Made by a program: the position numbers and the translations under genes | Assembly: GCF_027595985.1 (NCBI RefSeq) | Contig: NC_073307.1 | Location: forward strand, 17,474,395 to 17,538,394 | Source: Sorex araneus | Lineage: Eukaryota > Chordata > Mammalia > Eulipotyphla > Soricidae | Length of the DNA: 64,000 nt | Direction: 5' to 3' | In this document: piece by piece, positions 34,620 through 45,997 of the stretch | Layout of the letters: every line of letters starts with the position of its first letter | Position numbering within the stretch: position 1 is the first letter of the stretch | The notes under the pieces: generated by a model | Told to the model about the DNA's origin: nothing | The model's input: the letters and a program-made list of their open reading frames with translations, nothing else | The model's database searches: none

Positions 34620-35575
34620 CAGGCATAGTTAGTTTTATAATGTATTACTTTAATGTGTTTTGCAGATATTTCTTTTTTTTTTTTAACAAATATAAGGTCT
34701 GTGGCAACCCTACATTAAGCAAATCTCCTGGTGTCACTTTTCCAACAGTGTGAGCGTATTCTGTTTCCCTGTGCCACATTCTGTTAATCCTCAAACTATT
34801 TCAAACCTTTGTTATATTTGTCATGGTGATCTGTGATCAGTGTTCTCATATTTTACTATTGTAATTATTTTGGAAGTGACTGCAGATGTGATGGAAACAG
34901 CAAGAGAACTAGATTTTGAAGTGGAGCCCAAACTCTGAACTGTGTTGTTGTTGCAATCGCCTGTGAAAACGAATGGAGCAACGGTAGCTGCTTATGGATC
35001 AACAAAGAAAAATGGTTTGTTCAGATGGAACCTGCTCCTAGTGAAAAAGCTGGAAATATTGTTCAAATGGAAACAAAGGATTCAAAATAGGGTGAATTTA
35101 GTTGTTAAAGCAGCAGCAGAGTCTGAGAGGATTCACTTGAAAGAATTTCTATTGTGGGTAAAGTGCTATTAAACAGACTCACATGCTATTGAGAAATCCT
35201 TTGTGAAAGGGCCCGTCCATGTGGTGAGCATCATCTTTGACTCATTTTAAGAGACTTTCATAGCCACCCCAATCTTCAGCAACTATCACTCTGTTTTTTC
35301 AACATTCAAGGCAAGCACCCTGCAACAAAAAGGTCGTAACTTAGTGAAGGTTCAGATCATGATTAGCACTGTTTGGTTTAGCATTTTTCAATTAAGCTAT
35401 TAACAGGATTTTTTTTAATTAAAAGATTATTGCATGTTTACTATAGTGCTCTATATTATAAGTTTCAATGCATCTGGAAACTAAGACATCCATGTGACTG
35501 TCTTTATTCCGATATTGTCTTTGTTGTGGTGGTCGAGAACTGAACCCACAATACCTCCAAGATGGGTCTGGCTGT
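34620..35575 (+). mobile_element. Tigger1-type DNA transposon fossil, internally deleted
   Basis: Starts with a terminal inverted repeat remnant (caggcatagttagttttat) and ends in a worn complement near 35560-35575 ('ctccaagatgggtctgg'). Internal blocks 'aaggtctgtggcaacccta', 'tatggatcaacaaagaaa', 'cagcagcagagtctgagagg', 'gccaccccaatcttcagcaa' and 'gaaggttcagatcatg' follow the Tigger1 consensus, including the 3' part of its pogo-like transposase region. It is under half the length of an autonomous Tigger1 and carries no usable transposase. It begins about 50 bp after the RPL10 tail. Confidence 0.8.
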
Positions 35576-36039
35576 AGCTACTTTTGTGCTGAAAGTTTTA
35601 ACTTCCTAGAATCAGGTGATGCCATGTGGTTGCAAGACTTTTCTGTAACCACTAAGATTGGCATTGATTCTTGATTCTTGCATCAACGCAGGGCGATTGT
35701 TGGGTCACCAGCTTCCTTCTCAAGCCCACTGCAGAACTGATTGACCAGAGATTCTCCTGTCACCTATAACCCTTTCCAGTAATTTGCAATCTTAGTTGGT
35801 AAGAAAAACTGAAATCCATTTGCCCTTACTTGCTTCAAATGTGTTTGCTGTTTTTTGGAATATAGAAATGGGTGATTATAAACAGCTCATTTAAAAATAA
35901 TTATAAAAAATATAAAACTTAGTTCCTGTTAAGTTTGTCTAGGACAGACAAACAGAATTGCAAAGGAATTCAATGTGGAATGGAAAGATATAGTCATATA
36001 TAAGTAATGATCATTTATTTTATTTTATTTTTTGCTTGT
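35576..36039. other. unassigned intergenic DNA
   Basis: No gene or repeat recognised. Confidence 0.45.
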
Positions 36040-36207
36040 TTGTTTTGAGATCATACCAGCAACGATCAAGATTTACTCCTGGCTCTGAACTCAGGGATCA
36101 CCCCTGATAGGTCTCAGGGGACCCTGTGGGGTGCCAGAGATAGAACTAGGGTTGGCTACATGCAAGACAATTGCTCTACCTACTGTACTGTTGTTCTGAC
36201 TCAAGTA
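36040..36207 (-). repeat. SOR-A SINE, diverged
   Basis: 'gagatcataccagcaacgatc', 'ttactcctggctctgaactcag', 'ctcaggggaccctgtggggtgcc' and 'gacaattgctctacctactg' in antisense SOR-A order. Confidence 0.75.
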
Positions 36208-36249
36208 ATAAAATATTCTTCCAAATGTCAGACGGGGTAGCTTGGTTCT

Positions 36250-37258
36250 GTGGCACCTGTGGTGTAAAAAACTAAGGCATGCTCTCGGGCTCTCCAGGCG
36301 GCTCTGTCTCACCACCCGCATTCGGTGCTCTGGAACCGCTGTGTATGGGCTTGATCGGGACGGCCGTTTACCAAGGACAGGCAAAGGAAGAAGGAGGACC
36401 AAGCTGGTTGCTGATTAGTTACCTTTTATTCAATCTTCCATCTTTCTCATCTCCCGCACTCCCAGCTCTGGCCTCTCTCTGCATCTACTCCAGCCTTCTC
36501 TAGTCTCTCCTCCTACTTGTCTCTCCCACCTTGCCCTCTAGGCTACACCCAGCCAGGTAGCAAAATCAACATCAGAAAGCCCTTCCTGAGGGCAGGGCAT
36601 TCCAAAGCCCTTCCTGACTCTTAAGGTTTTTTTTTTTCCTTTCCTTAGTCCAAACACTTATTAACATCTTAATACTAGTTATTTTTGTATGGACATAGCA
36701 AGAGATACATTGAGGCTTGCAAGGCAGCTCTCCTGGCAACATCTTGCCACAGGCTCAGACTACAGCACTCAGGCCAGATTAATCACTCCTAACCCTAGCA
36801 GGGTCCAAATCTAGTTATCACTGTTTGGATCATGACAGCATTTGTCCATGATCAAGCTCTTAACTTATAGTTAAGCATTAGGCACTTTTGCCAGGCCCAT
36901 CTCGATGCCAGGGTAGCACACAACTCACTGCTTGCCCTGGGTCCATCTCCTCCCTCGTCGGGACCCTGCTTTTGGGGGTGCTAGGAATTATGGGCAGCTG
37001 AGGCTTAGGTTGAGAGAACAGATACCCAGGAGGAAAATATCATGTAGAGTCAAATGACTCCCAGGTTATAAAAGCATAGCATTTGCTAAGTCTTCCTGTG
37101 TCCATACAAAAAGGTTATTGCTCTGAATAAACTATGCAAAGGACTCAAGGAGAAGAGAAAAACAATATTTAAAAGTCAACAGAACACTAAGAAAGAAGTT
37201 ACAAATAAACACAGAGGAATGGGAGCACTGTGATGGGAGTAACCCAATAAACCTAAAC
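36250..37258 (-). repeat. ~1.0-kb solo LTR, inverted copy
   Basis: Reverse complement of the LTR at 26245-27390. Shared blocks include 'gtgctaccctggcatcga', 'ttagttaagcattaggc'-type sequence and the 5' region 'tgtttatttgtaacttcttt'. In sense orientation it ends in a GC-rich, U5-like segment after 'ttgaataaaagg'. The two copies face each other about 9 kb apart. Endogenous-retrovirus-like by structure; no coding region. Confidence 0.65.
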
Positions 37259-37397
37259 TACCTGAGGCTATGTTATCCTACACTGTGGTAATATTAACAT
37301 GATACTAATATCATCAGTGACCTCTAAAAAGGATGTTCTTCAAATGCATGGTGTGTGCCATATTTAAAATAAATTTATACACATATACATATATATG

Positions 37398-37562
37398 TAA
37401 CAATAGGTCTCATTCCCCTGACCCTGAAAGAGCCTCCAATTGTTGGGAAAGACGAGTAAGGAGAGGCGGCAGCTAAAATCTCAGGGCTGAGTGTAATAGA
37501 GACGTTACTGGTGCCCGCTTGAGAAAATCGATGAACAATGGGATGACAGTGATACAGTGATA
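37398..37562 (+). repeat. SOR-BL SINE, 3' part
   Basis: Begins inside the BL block ('ggtctcattcccctgaccctg') and runs through 'agctaaaatctcagggctgag' and 'gttactggtgcccgcttgag' to the tail 'cagtgatacagtgata'. Confidence 0.85.
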
Positions 37563-37564
37563 CG

Positions 37565-37627
<63 letters not shown>
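37563..37627. repeat. (TG)n microsatellite
   Basis: About 23 TG units (37572-37617) flanked by TA units, starting directly at the SINE's octamer tail. Confidence 0.95.
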
Positions 37628-38229
37628 TGCAATGTGAAGTTAATGGCTAGAATAATGAGAAGGAGTTTATCTTTAAGAGGGAATTGTAGAGCTATTATTA
37701 GGACATATAGTCTTCCTGGTGAGGTTTTGTCTTGTATTTATTTTCATTTAAAAATAAAAAACAACTCCTGTAATGATGACATGTGGCATTTATGTCTGGC
37801 CTTTTCAATTGCTCAATTAAGACACATTGCAGATGCTCTCTTAGACAGAAAGAAACTGTGGAGGGGGGTTAGAGTGCTTCAAGGAAGATTTGGATGTGGC
37901 TGAGAATCTTCAGAACAGGTTGACTATAGAAGGTGAGAAGAAGGGACAGAATCCCAGATAGTCTGTAATACTGAATCTCTGTCTCAGAAACAGCGAATCA
38001 GAATTCACACAGGCAGGCTAGTGGGAGAACAGAGCAGCTCTCAGAACTTCTTAAACTTTTCCCAATCACAAGTCCTTTTGCACTTAAGAAATTGTTACAA
38101 GACCACTGGCACATAGGCATACAAGAACAAATAGTCATAAAGATTTCTATTTCAAAATGACCCCCACTTCAATCTATATGTCCCCAATTGCATTGCAACA
38201 CAGTTTATGACCTAAACCTACGCTGAGTG
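37628..38229. other. unassigned intergenic DNA
   Basis: No gene or repeat recognised. Confidence 0.45.
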
Positions 38230-38505
38230 AATTCAGTCAGAAGAAAAGAGCCAGATACAGAGTGATCTCTCTCATATGTAGGACTTGAAGACACACAGTA
38301 AGGGAGCACCAAAGAGCCAGAGCAACACAATGGGAAAACTGATCCCCAGAGCTGAGTTTGCAGGGGGCACGAGGTGTTGAAGGGGAGGGCTCTCAGGTGA
38401 CCTTGTGGGAGGGAGGTGGGAACTCTGGAGATGGGGTAGTACTGTTATGATCTACACATAAAATTATTATTAAAAATATTATAAATCACAGCACCTCAAA
38501 CAATA
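38230..38505 (+). repeat. L1 3' UTR end
   Basis: 'agtgaattcagtcagaagaaaagagccag', 'gatctctctcatatgtaggac', 'gtgttgaaggggagggctct' and 'gggagggaggtgggaact' follow the terminal L1 3' UTR order, then an AT-rich end. Confidence 0.7.
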
Positions 38506-38524
38506 AATATAATTTTTTAAAAGT

Positions 38525-38799
38525 ATTAAACCACAGGGCTGGAGCGATATCACAAGGGTAGGGCATTCGCCTTTCACGACACCAACCCGCATTCGATTCC
38601 TCCGCCCCTCTCAGAGAGCCCAACAAGCTATCGAGAGTATCGCTCCCGCACGGCAAAGCCTGGCAAGCTATCTGTGGCGTATTCGATACGCCAAAAACAG
38701 TAACAAATAAGTCACACAATGAGAGACGTTACTGGTGCCCGCTGGAACAAATTGATGAGCAACGGGATGACACTGACAGTGACAGTGATTAAACCACAG
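38525..38799 (+). mobile_element. SOR-B SINE with perfect 12-bp TSD
   Basis: Element 38537-38787 between identical copies of attaaaccacag (38525-38536 and 38788-38799). Complete head 'ggctggagcgatatcacaag', B box 'attcgattcc', 'ctatcgagagtatcgctcc', 'gtattcgatacgccaaaaac', 'gttactggtgcccgctgg'. Tail is 'cactgacagtgacagtg', with no poly(A). One of the clearest SOR-B insertions here. Confidence 0.95.
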
Positions 38800-40020
38800 T
38801 TTAAGAAATAGGGCTCTAAGCATGGACAAAGAATTTATTTGAGAAAATTTAAAAGTCTAGGGATAAAGAAGTTAAAAGCTTTGTCTTTTAGGGGATGATG
38901 AGAAAGAATATTGACCCATCTCAACTTCATGTATTATCTGAAAGCTATTTTTAAGGGTCCCCAAAATGGAGGCAAGGCTGATTTGATTCTATTTTATGCC
39001 ACTGAGTTTCTGCAGAAAATAAGAGTGGCAGGTACATAATTTCTATCTGTGCAAGAAGAGGCTATTAGTGTGTTACTAGTGTGAACTGGCTATTTGATGT
39101 GTAAACCTGTGTAAATAATAAATAGAAGTTAAGGACAGATGAGGACAAAAGGGATGTTTATTTCAAGACTAGTAGAGGGAAGGGATGGAGGTTATAAAAA
39201 AAAAACTTCTAAAAAGCTGCCTTGTGCATTGATTAGGTAGAAAGGAAGTCCTTTTAATTTAAATTCTTTGGATTCCACTAGAACTACAAGCCATTTCTGT
39301 GTAAAAACACAAAATCAACATATCACTGAAAGCAATGATCCAGCGTAAATTCATATTAGGTCATGTGTAAAAATGTTTGATGAAGGTAGTTCAATCCATT
39401 TGAAATTTATATGTTCTTTTCCGTGAGTTTCACACTTCTATTTCATGAGAAACAAAGACGTGTTTATTTTAAAGAAGTAACCTACCTGTACTAGTGTTCA
39501 TTGGAATCTCCAATATTTACCAAGGACTCTTAGCCAAAGTAGCCGTGGCGACACATGCAAGGGTCTTTTTCAGTCCAATGAGAATTGTTCTGATTTAAAC
39601 CAGATGGTCCAACACAATGTAAGTCATTGATCTTCTTGGGCTACATGGGATACGAATGTTGAGAAAGTGTTTGTTCAGTGGTGACTCATACACAGAGTAG
39701 GATATATTAAATGGACTTGCCTTCTCCTTCAACTTTTTAATACCAGCTACAACTACACCACTCATGATAATGATTCCATTCAACCCCGTATTGATCAAAT
39801 ATATTTCATTTTGAGACCCAAAGCATGTCCATGTTGTGTGCATATCTACAGGTAAACTATAAGCGAAGTTTCATGAAACAAAGTTTAATGTCTCTTATGC
39901 TACATGTTCATATTTTCTGCCCTGTTCCTTTTTCTTCACTTTGTTATCACTGTCTTAGGTGATTTCATCCCCCATAAGTAATGCAAGACTCAGCTTTTCT
40001 AACTCATTGAAATTTTGAGC
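38800..40020. other. unassigned DNA with an orphan open frame
   Basis: No repeat recognised. A minus-strand open frame at 39595-39843 (82 codons) contains a short hydrophobic stretch 'NGIIIMSGVVVAGIKKLKEK' that looks more protein-like than its surroundings. I do not recognise a family, and no convincing splice sites or poly(A) tail accompany it. Confidence 0.25.
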
Positions 40021-40053
40021 AGCAAAATGATATTTTCCTGGGGGCCGGAGCAA

Positions 40054-40064
40054 TAGCACAGCGG
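40054..40064 (+). promoter_or_regulatory. Pol III A box of SOR-A
   Basis: tagcacagcgg fits the A-box pattern TRGYNNANNGG of tRNA-type internal promoters. Confidence 0.75.
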
Positions 40065-40096
40065 GTAGGGCGTTTGCCTTGCACGTGGCCGACCCG

Positions 40097-40107
40097 GGTT
40101 CGATCCC
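40097..40107 (+). promoter_or_regulatory. Pol III B box of SOR-A
   Basis: ggttcgatccc fits the B-box consensus GGTTCGANYCC, about 32 bp after the A box; spacing is typical of tRNA-derived SINEs. Confidence 0.8.
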
Positions 40108-40459
40108 CGGCATTCCATATGGTCCCCCAAGCACTGCCAGGAGTAATTCCTGAGTGCAAAGCCAGGAGTAACCCCTGAGCATCGCTGGGTGTGATCCCAA
40201 AAAGCAAAAAAAAAAAAATGGTATTTTCCTACTAATAATTGTTTTAGTTTAACTTTTTTGCTAATATCTTCTGTACTCCCAGGACACAGTCTCAGTCTAT
40301 GAGAATCCGTATTATCTTCACCACTATAAAGATTTGTTGTGTTGATGATTATTTGTTTGACAACAATGTCCTACCATGATTTGCCTTTCCCCCATTTTAT
40401 TTATCTATCCATTTATTTATTTATTTTCACTTAGATTTCTATTTATGTTATGCTTAGTT

Positions 40460-41027
40460 TTACTCCTGGGCCATTAGATTTTGCTTCTTCAGTTTCTTCT
40501 GTGATATCTTTTTCTTCTGTACAACTTCCTTTTCGGGTTCAGGAACACTTCTCTTTCTCAGGAAGAATCATCCCAGTGTGGCAGGGAGAGCTCAGAGAGG
40601 GATCAATACGTCTGTCCAAGAGCCCTGTAAGTTCTGCAGCACTGGGCGCTTTGTTGGCCTGGATATGTTCAATGACCAGAGAATCTATAACTAAAGCTTT
40701 AAGTTCTGCATCACTTTCTGCATTTTTAAGCATGTGCAGTAAAAATTGAGTATTTTGGGGGAGGGAGGTGGGGGAGGCAGCCAACGACCATGCATCCAGC
40801 ACTGCTGTTTGTCCTGGTGGCACCTACCAACACCACCGTTCTAATGCCGAAAGGGGTCACACTGCTTCTGCAGTGCCATCCTTGGAATAGTTACTCGCTT
40901 TTCTGATATGCTTGCCCTTGGTGGCTTGAGGCATTTCCTGAGTGTTCTTGGAGTGAACACTAAGGTTCAAACCCCTGGACTTGCATGATCCTGTCGGGTT
41001 CTCATGTTCCAGCTAGAGTAGTGCCAT
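40460..41027 (-). pseudogene. RPL17 processed pseudogene
   Basis: The parent encodes large-subunit ribosomal protein uL22 (RPL17). Reading the minus strand from the ATG at 41027, recognisable pieces appear in order: '[17 protein letters not shown]'-like sequence, the cysteine region around 'tggcactgcagaagcagtgtg', [49 protein letters not shown], and a lysine-rich end 'QKKKISQKKLKKQ' closing with a stop at 40460-40462. Several frameshifts break the reading frame and an early stop follows the initiator. The length matches an intron-free, nearly full-length copy. An A-rich stretch with aaataaataaat lies 3' (40385-40440), the decayed tail. A dead retrocopy. Confidence 0.9.
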
Positions 41028-41420
41028 ACCGGGATCACCTAAATCCCCTCGTGCAAGAGGAGCCACACTGCGTTTAAAGCAATATCCTTACCACAGTGCA
41101 GTTAGAGCAAAAGGATGGGAAATAGAAAGCCTGTTGATATGTGGTGATTTAGTAACTGCATGAACATAATACAATAGAAGGATATTTGGTAAAAATTCCC
41201 TGGTCCCTTCATCTTACTGCTTGCCTGCATTTTATATTCACCACCTGAGCAAATAGGCGTAATCTATTTAGTTAAGGAATCATTCAGAAAAGGCCTCTTA
41301 CCCAGCCAAGTTAATTAGACCCAGTTTGGGGTACCTTATTACAACTATTGAAAATGAAGCACTCTTCTTCCCATAAATGATTGCCTGTTCTGAGTATTGC
41401 CATTCTTGCTTCTCAGAAGG
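41028..41420. other. unassigned intergenic DNA
   Basis: No gene or repeat recognised. The first tens of bases may include RPL17 5' UTR but do not align clearly. Confidence 0.4.
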
Positions 41421-41590
41421 GGAGTGTCAGAGAAATAACTCAACAGGTTGAGCTCATGCTTTTATTCAGGAGCCTGGGGGTTGATTGCAGGCACTATATG
41501 GGCCCAGAACATCACAGGGAGTGACCCCTACCCCAAAGCCAGTAGTAGTGAGCATGACTGGGTGTGGCTCAAAGAGAGAAAGAGACAGAA
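41421..41590 (+). repeat. SOR-A SINE, old
   Basis: 'cagagaaataactcaacagg' head, 'gggggttgattgcaggcac', 'cagggagtgacccctacc' and 'gactgggtgtggctcaaag'. Diverged. Confidence 0.65.
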
Positions 41591-42425
41591 ATGAAATTTT
41601 GTGCTTGTTCCATTATTCATTAACTCTATTTTCAATAGTGGAGTTTATTGGGACATAACACCTCATAAGTTGGAGAACTCATAAATTATTTATGCTTCTG
41701 TATATGGTAGAACTTGAATAATTTTAAGCCTCAGTGAGTATCTGCCATTCATTTTCAAGGGCTCCTATTAACAAGAGCAAGTGGTACTAGGATAAACTTG
41801 GTGTTTATCTTTGAATTACCTCCTTATAGATGATTCTACTTGTTTTTTAAAATACATTAATTTGTTATTTTTTAACACTTAAAAACTTAGCATTCCTCCC
41901 GGTGCTTTTTGGAAAGTTGGAAATGTGAGTCAATCCAAATAAGAGATAATATTCAAGCTACCACCTGAATTCTGTACTCATAAACTGCTGAAAAGATTGA
42001 TTTTGTGGTTTGACCATGCAGGTATCTCCTCTGGGGTTTAAATGTCATCACTGTTTCCATAAACCAAAGTAAACAAATACTGGACCACTTCGTTAATATG
42101 CATTTTCCAGAGGGAAATTTTGAGAATACGGTGAAGGAAAAAAAAATAAATGTAAGTTGAAATATCTGTGTTTCTAATGTATAGGATCTTGGGGGTAAAA
42201 GTTATACCTAGTCCTAGGAATACAGAGGGCCGGTCCCAACCAAGGAGTAGGAGCAGAGGAAGAACAAGAACTAGTGGTCCCATTGTCACTTTTGTGTATA
42301 CACATCTTTAACTTTATTATGAGATAATTGCAGATTTATGTAATTGCAGTTTAATAAATAACACTGATGATCACATATGTCCTTCTATATCTCCCCAGAA
42401 AAATCTATCAGTGGGAATGAATAAG
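41591..42425. other. unassigned AT-rich DNA
   Basis: No gene or repeat recognised. An 83-codon minus open frame at 42038-42289 has a hydrophobic start but no family signature. Confidence 0.4.
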
Positions 42426-42429
42426 ATTC

Positions 42430-42640
42430 GGGGAGCTGAAAGGAGACTTAGTGGCTAAAGTATCTGCCATGTAAGCATAAGGACATGAGTTCTATCCTTG
42501 GTGCCACCACCTCTACTAAGCGTGACCTGGCAGCTCTGCTCTCCCAGGACTTCTCAGAGCAACTCTGCCTCAGTCACGTGGGAGGCATATGCCTTAAGTC
42601 CTGTGCTCTCTCTCCAACATCCCCCATGTCTTATGCATTG
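42430..42640 (+). repeat. tRNA-like SINE, unclassified
   Basis: 'gagctgaaaggagacttagtgg' and 'gacatgagttctatccttggtgcc' imitate the tRNA head and B box, but the downstream body differs from SOR-A and SOR-B. Possibly an older SOR-related family. Confidence 0.4.
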
Positions 42641-42824
42641 ATGGTGAAAAGGCAGTTCTTTGACTTAAGCTAGTCAGGTTCCAACAGATCTACAAACCAT
42701 TCCTCTGTTAAAAACAAGAAATCAACAAGTTACTGAAAAAAAATCAGGAAATTTCTATTCACCAAACTTATTTCTCTTACTCCAGTTTTGCATATGTGTG
42801 TGTCACAATCAAGTAGAGTTGCAC

Positions 42825-43405
42825 TATAATAGGAGATCGAGATGATCCCAGGAGAGCAATTCTATAAGCTTAATGTATCTGTTACTGTTTCCATACAAAA
42901 TGATTAATATTATGAATGTTTATGTATCTGTTGGACTAAGGAGAGGATAAACACACCCATAGTTGGAATTTCAGTCTTGGGAGAGTTGTCTTGCTGAATG
43001 ACTATATGTTCTAGAAGATCCATCCCTTGAGGGAAAGACTTTACCCCTATTGATTGTGACCACACCTATGTGTAAGCCCCAACTCCTTATGTTTTGGGAT
43101 TTACCTAGACTCTAGGAGGGGATTGGGGCATCCAGAGCCAGGATGAGAATGAAGGGAGATCCAGAAAGAGAATGAAGTAGCATGGGTGAGGAAGAAGCTG
43201 GAAGGAAATCAGAGGAGAATGGAGAGGATTGGAATAAACGGCAATTGAGACCAACCAGCCTGGCCCTTGTTCCTTCCTTCACCTGCTCATCACCATGGGC
43301 CTTCCCCTGGTGGGGGAAGCGGTGTGAGAGTACTGAAAGCAGGCGGTGGGAGAGAAAGAGAGAGAGCCACTGCACTGCCTCTTCCTATTTCATGTTTAGT
43401 AAATA
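42825..43405 (+). repeat. LTR, third and partial copy of the ~1-kb family
   Basis: 'cgagatgatcccaggagagcaa', 'gcttaatgtatctgttactg', 'tccatacaaaatga', 'ttggactaaggagag' and 'ggattggaataaacgg' match the 26.2-kb LTR from its middle onward. The 5' third is missing. A U5-like, GC-richer end follows the AATAAA. Confidence 0.6.
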
Positions 43406-43560
43406 CACACTTACCACCCAAATCAGCACTGCCTCGTTGTAATTTGGGGTAAAATCGCAATGCTCTCATAGAGGGTTTTAAGGTTTCGATGAAATAATTT
43501 ACTGTTTGAATGTAATAGCATGTGTCAAATGCTGCATGTAGTTGATAGAAGAGAGAGAGA

Positions 43561-43741
43561 GCCCTGGGGGATTGCAGGTAGGGTTCTTGCCTTGCCTACA
43601 ACTGACCTGGTTTTGATCCCTGACAAACTATATGGTCCATTGAGGCCCACCAGGAATGATCCCTGAGTGCAAAACCAGAAGTTGACTCCAAGTACAGCCA
43701 GGTGTGGCCCAAATAACAAAACATAATAAAATAAAATGAAG
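43561..43741 (+). repeat. SOR-A SINE
   Basis: 'ggggattgcaggtagggttc', 'ggttttgatccctgac', 'ccaggaatgatccctgagtg', 'gccaggtgtggccc' and an A-rich, taaaata-containing tail. Confidence 0.75.
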
Positions 43742-44399
43742 AAAAATAAACTGAGGGCCCATAATGTGAAATCTTGTAGGGTTCGTCTTACATTATCCAG
43801 CCAAAATGTTTAGCAAGCTTTGACACTAAGAGACTTGGAATCCTTCTTGAACATTTTCTACTGGTTGCACTGACTTTTATTTACTAAAATCTTGCAGAAT
43901 AAACTGGATATTTCTTTAATATGACAGAAAAATTTACCTCATTTACAGCAAATCCTCTGCTACTTACTCTATTTCCCAAGTCCTGTTTTCTTTAAGCATT
44001 TCCCTTGATTCCTTGAGGACAAAACTAGGTCTGCCTTAGCCCCGTTATATCTTGCAAATAGTGTTTGCTCAGAATATTTTAATGGATATCAGGCTTTTAG
44101 CATTTTTTTAAACCCTCATAGTTGTTCTGTTTCAGACACTCTTCATTTGACAAATATTCCTTTTAATGAGTCAGGGTTCCCCCCAAATGTTATGCATTTG
44201 TCTTTGTGTACAAAAACTAAGGCTGTACCAAAAACTCATCATTTCTTTGCTCCAAAAATTTGTGCAATGTTATCTTGAACATGATAATAAGAAATATGGA
44301 TTAAGGTATAAACTTCCAATATTAACATTAAAATCATTCTGTATATGAAGAAAATTATGTTTTTCTAGATAGGTTTTTAACCATATTCATTGAGTCTCA
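43742..44399. other. unassigned intergenic DNA
   Basis: No gene or repeat recognised. Confidence 0.45.
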
Positions 44400-44576
44400 G
44401 AGTTGTTTTTGTTTTGGGGCCATACCTGGGTGATACTCAGGAGTAATCCTGTCTCTGCACTGAGAAATCAATCCTGGCAGCCTCAGGGAATCAATTGGAG
44501 TGTCTGAGATTGGAGCCCGGGAAGACCACATCAAAGCCAAATGCCCTACCTGCTGTAAGGTGTATCTCCAGCCTCA
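44400..44576 (-). repeat. SOR-A SINE, diverged
   Basis: 'ttgttttggggccatacctggg', 'actcaggagtaatcctgtctc', 'gattggagcccgggaagacc' and 'gccaaatgccctacctgctg'. Confidence 0.7.
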
Positions 44577-45986
44577 AGTCTCTGAATTATTTGTACTTAA
44601 TTAGTCAGCCATATCACAAAGCCATTTCATAGGAACAGTCATGGTTGCATCCATTGTTCTGTCCATGTTGTTTAGAATTTAGTTAGAACCCATCTTTATG
44701 ACCTCAGGTTTTGGAGAGAGTAAAAATCTTTATCATAAAATCAAGTTTACAATTATAAGTTCTACTTTCAGATAAATAAGACTCCAACATAAGCTTGAGG
44801 GAAATATTGTGCTTTTTTTCCCCATTTTTATTACAATTTCCCTAATTCAGAGCACCATTGTCTTACCTTAAAAATTGGCAAGAGCCTTTTAAGTGATCTC
44901 AATGAATTATCAATTGTATACAATAAATGAAGAGATATAGGGCGAAAAGTATAATTTGATAATTTTATACTGTTAAAAAAGAGAGATGATTCCACTGTGT
45001 TTTTTATGAACATGCACTATGCTTTGAATGTTAGGTCTCAAAATTATTTTAAAAATAAATTCTTATGCATATACATTTTGAAAATAGTGAAAATAAGTAT
45101 GTACATATTATGGGCCTTTCTTACAGGAAACAGTAATTTGCCTCATTTGTACTCAGTTAACTATTATTATAGACTTTCTGTCATAGGAAGGTGGATATTC
45201 CTCCTCCCGCCTATATCATGAAGACCAGATAAAGGGAGTTGCAAGTTTCTGATTAGTAGGAGGCACTTAAAGCCTCCTGCTTAAAGGCTTAAAGAACTTA
45301 CCACTATCAAATGGAATTAGAACCTCAGATACTTCATTTTACAGTAATATAACTTTTCCAACCAAGATTAATTGCTTATATTGACACTCATTCTGGGTGT
45401 CTATATTTTCTTGTACATAATACTTTTGAAAGGTCTTTTTAATTATTTTTATTTATGAACCTAGTGCCACAGAATAAATTATAAACTTCCCAAAAATCTC
45501 ATTTCAGTTTCAATTGTAGTAAACTTATATTCTCTTAGAAATGGGTTGAAATGTCTTATCTCCTTATGGGGGTGGGTGGGCGGGAGGGTCTTATTTTGTC
45601 ACGAAATGTCCAAAAATAAAAAAGACTCCTATGAGGAAAAAAGAAAATCCTAGAAATTTCTTATTTCTATTCTCTCTGGAAGTTTATAGGATAAACAATA
45701 GAAGACTGACACATACTAGGATATTTATAGGAAAAAATGCTCACAATGCCAATCCCCTAAAAAGAAGAATGCTCATAAGGAATGGTTAACTATATTGTAG
45801 CATGCTATACTAAGAAATATCATCCATTCCATTAAAAAATTAAATTAGGCTCATATTTATAAGCTAGGAATTTTTTGTTAAGTTAAAAATAAGCTTCAGA
45901 GTTATTTGTCAATGTAATTTCTTCTGAGGAAAGCATGGGGATTCAGGGGAATTCTCTATCTAAATGACGACCACATTATTATGTAG
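44577..45986. other. unassigned AT-rich DNA
   Basis: About 1.4 kb without gene or recognised repeat. A G-rich 'gggggtgggtgggcgggagg' patch lies at 45567-45587. Confidence 0.45.
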
Positions 45987-45997
45987 TTTTAAGAATA

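Larger units (their letters stand above)
40024..40230 (+). mobile_element. SOR-A SINE, best-preserved copy, with TSD
   Basis: Element 40040-40214: 'ggggccggagcaatagcac' head, 'gccgacccgggttcgatccc', 'gccaggagtaattcctgag', 'gccaggagtaacccctgag', 'gggtgtgatcccaaaaagc' and an A tail. The TSD aaaatg[a/g]tattttcct is at 40024-40039 and 40215-40230 with one mismatch. It is the least diverged SOR-A copy in the window and serves as a local reference. Confidence 0.95.

Noticed and set aside
40040-40214. tRNA gene suggested by A and B boxes
   Set aside because: The tRNA-like head is embedded in a SINE with a non-tRNA body and poly(A) tail; no acceptor-stem closure was seen.
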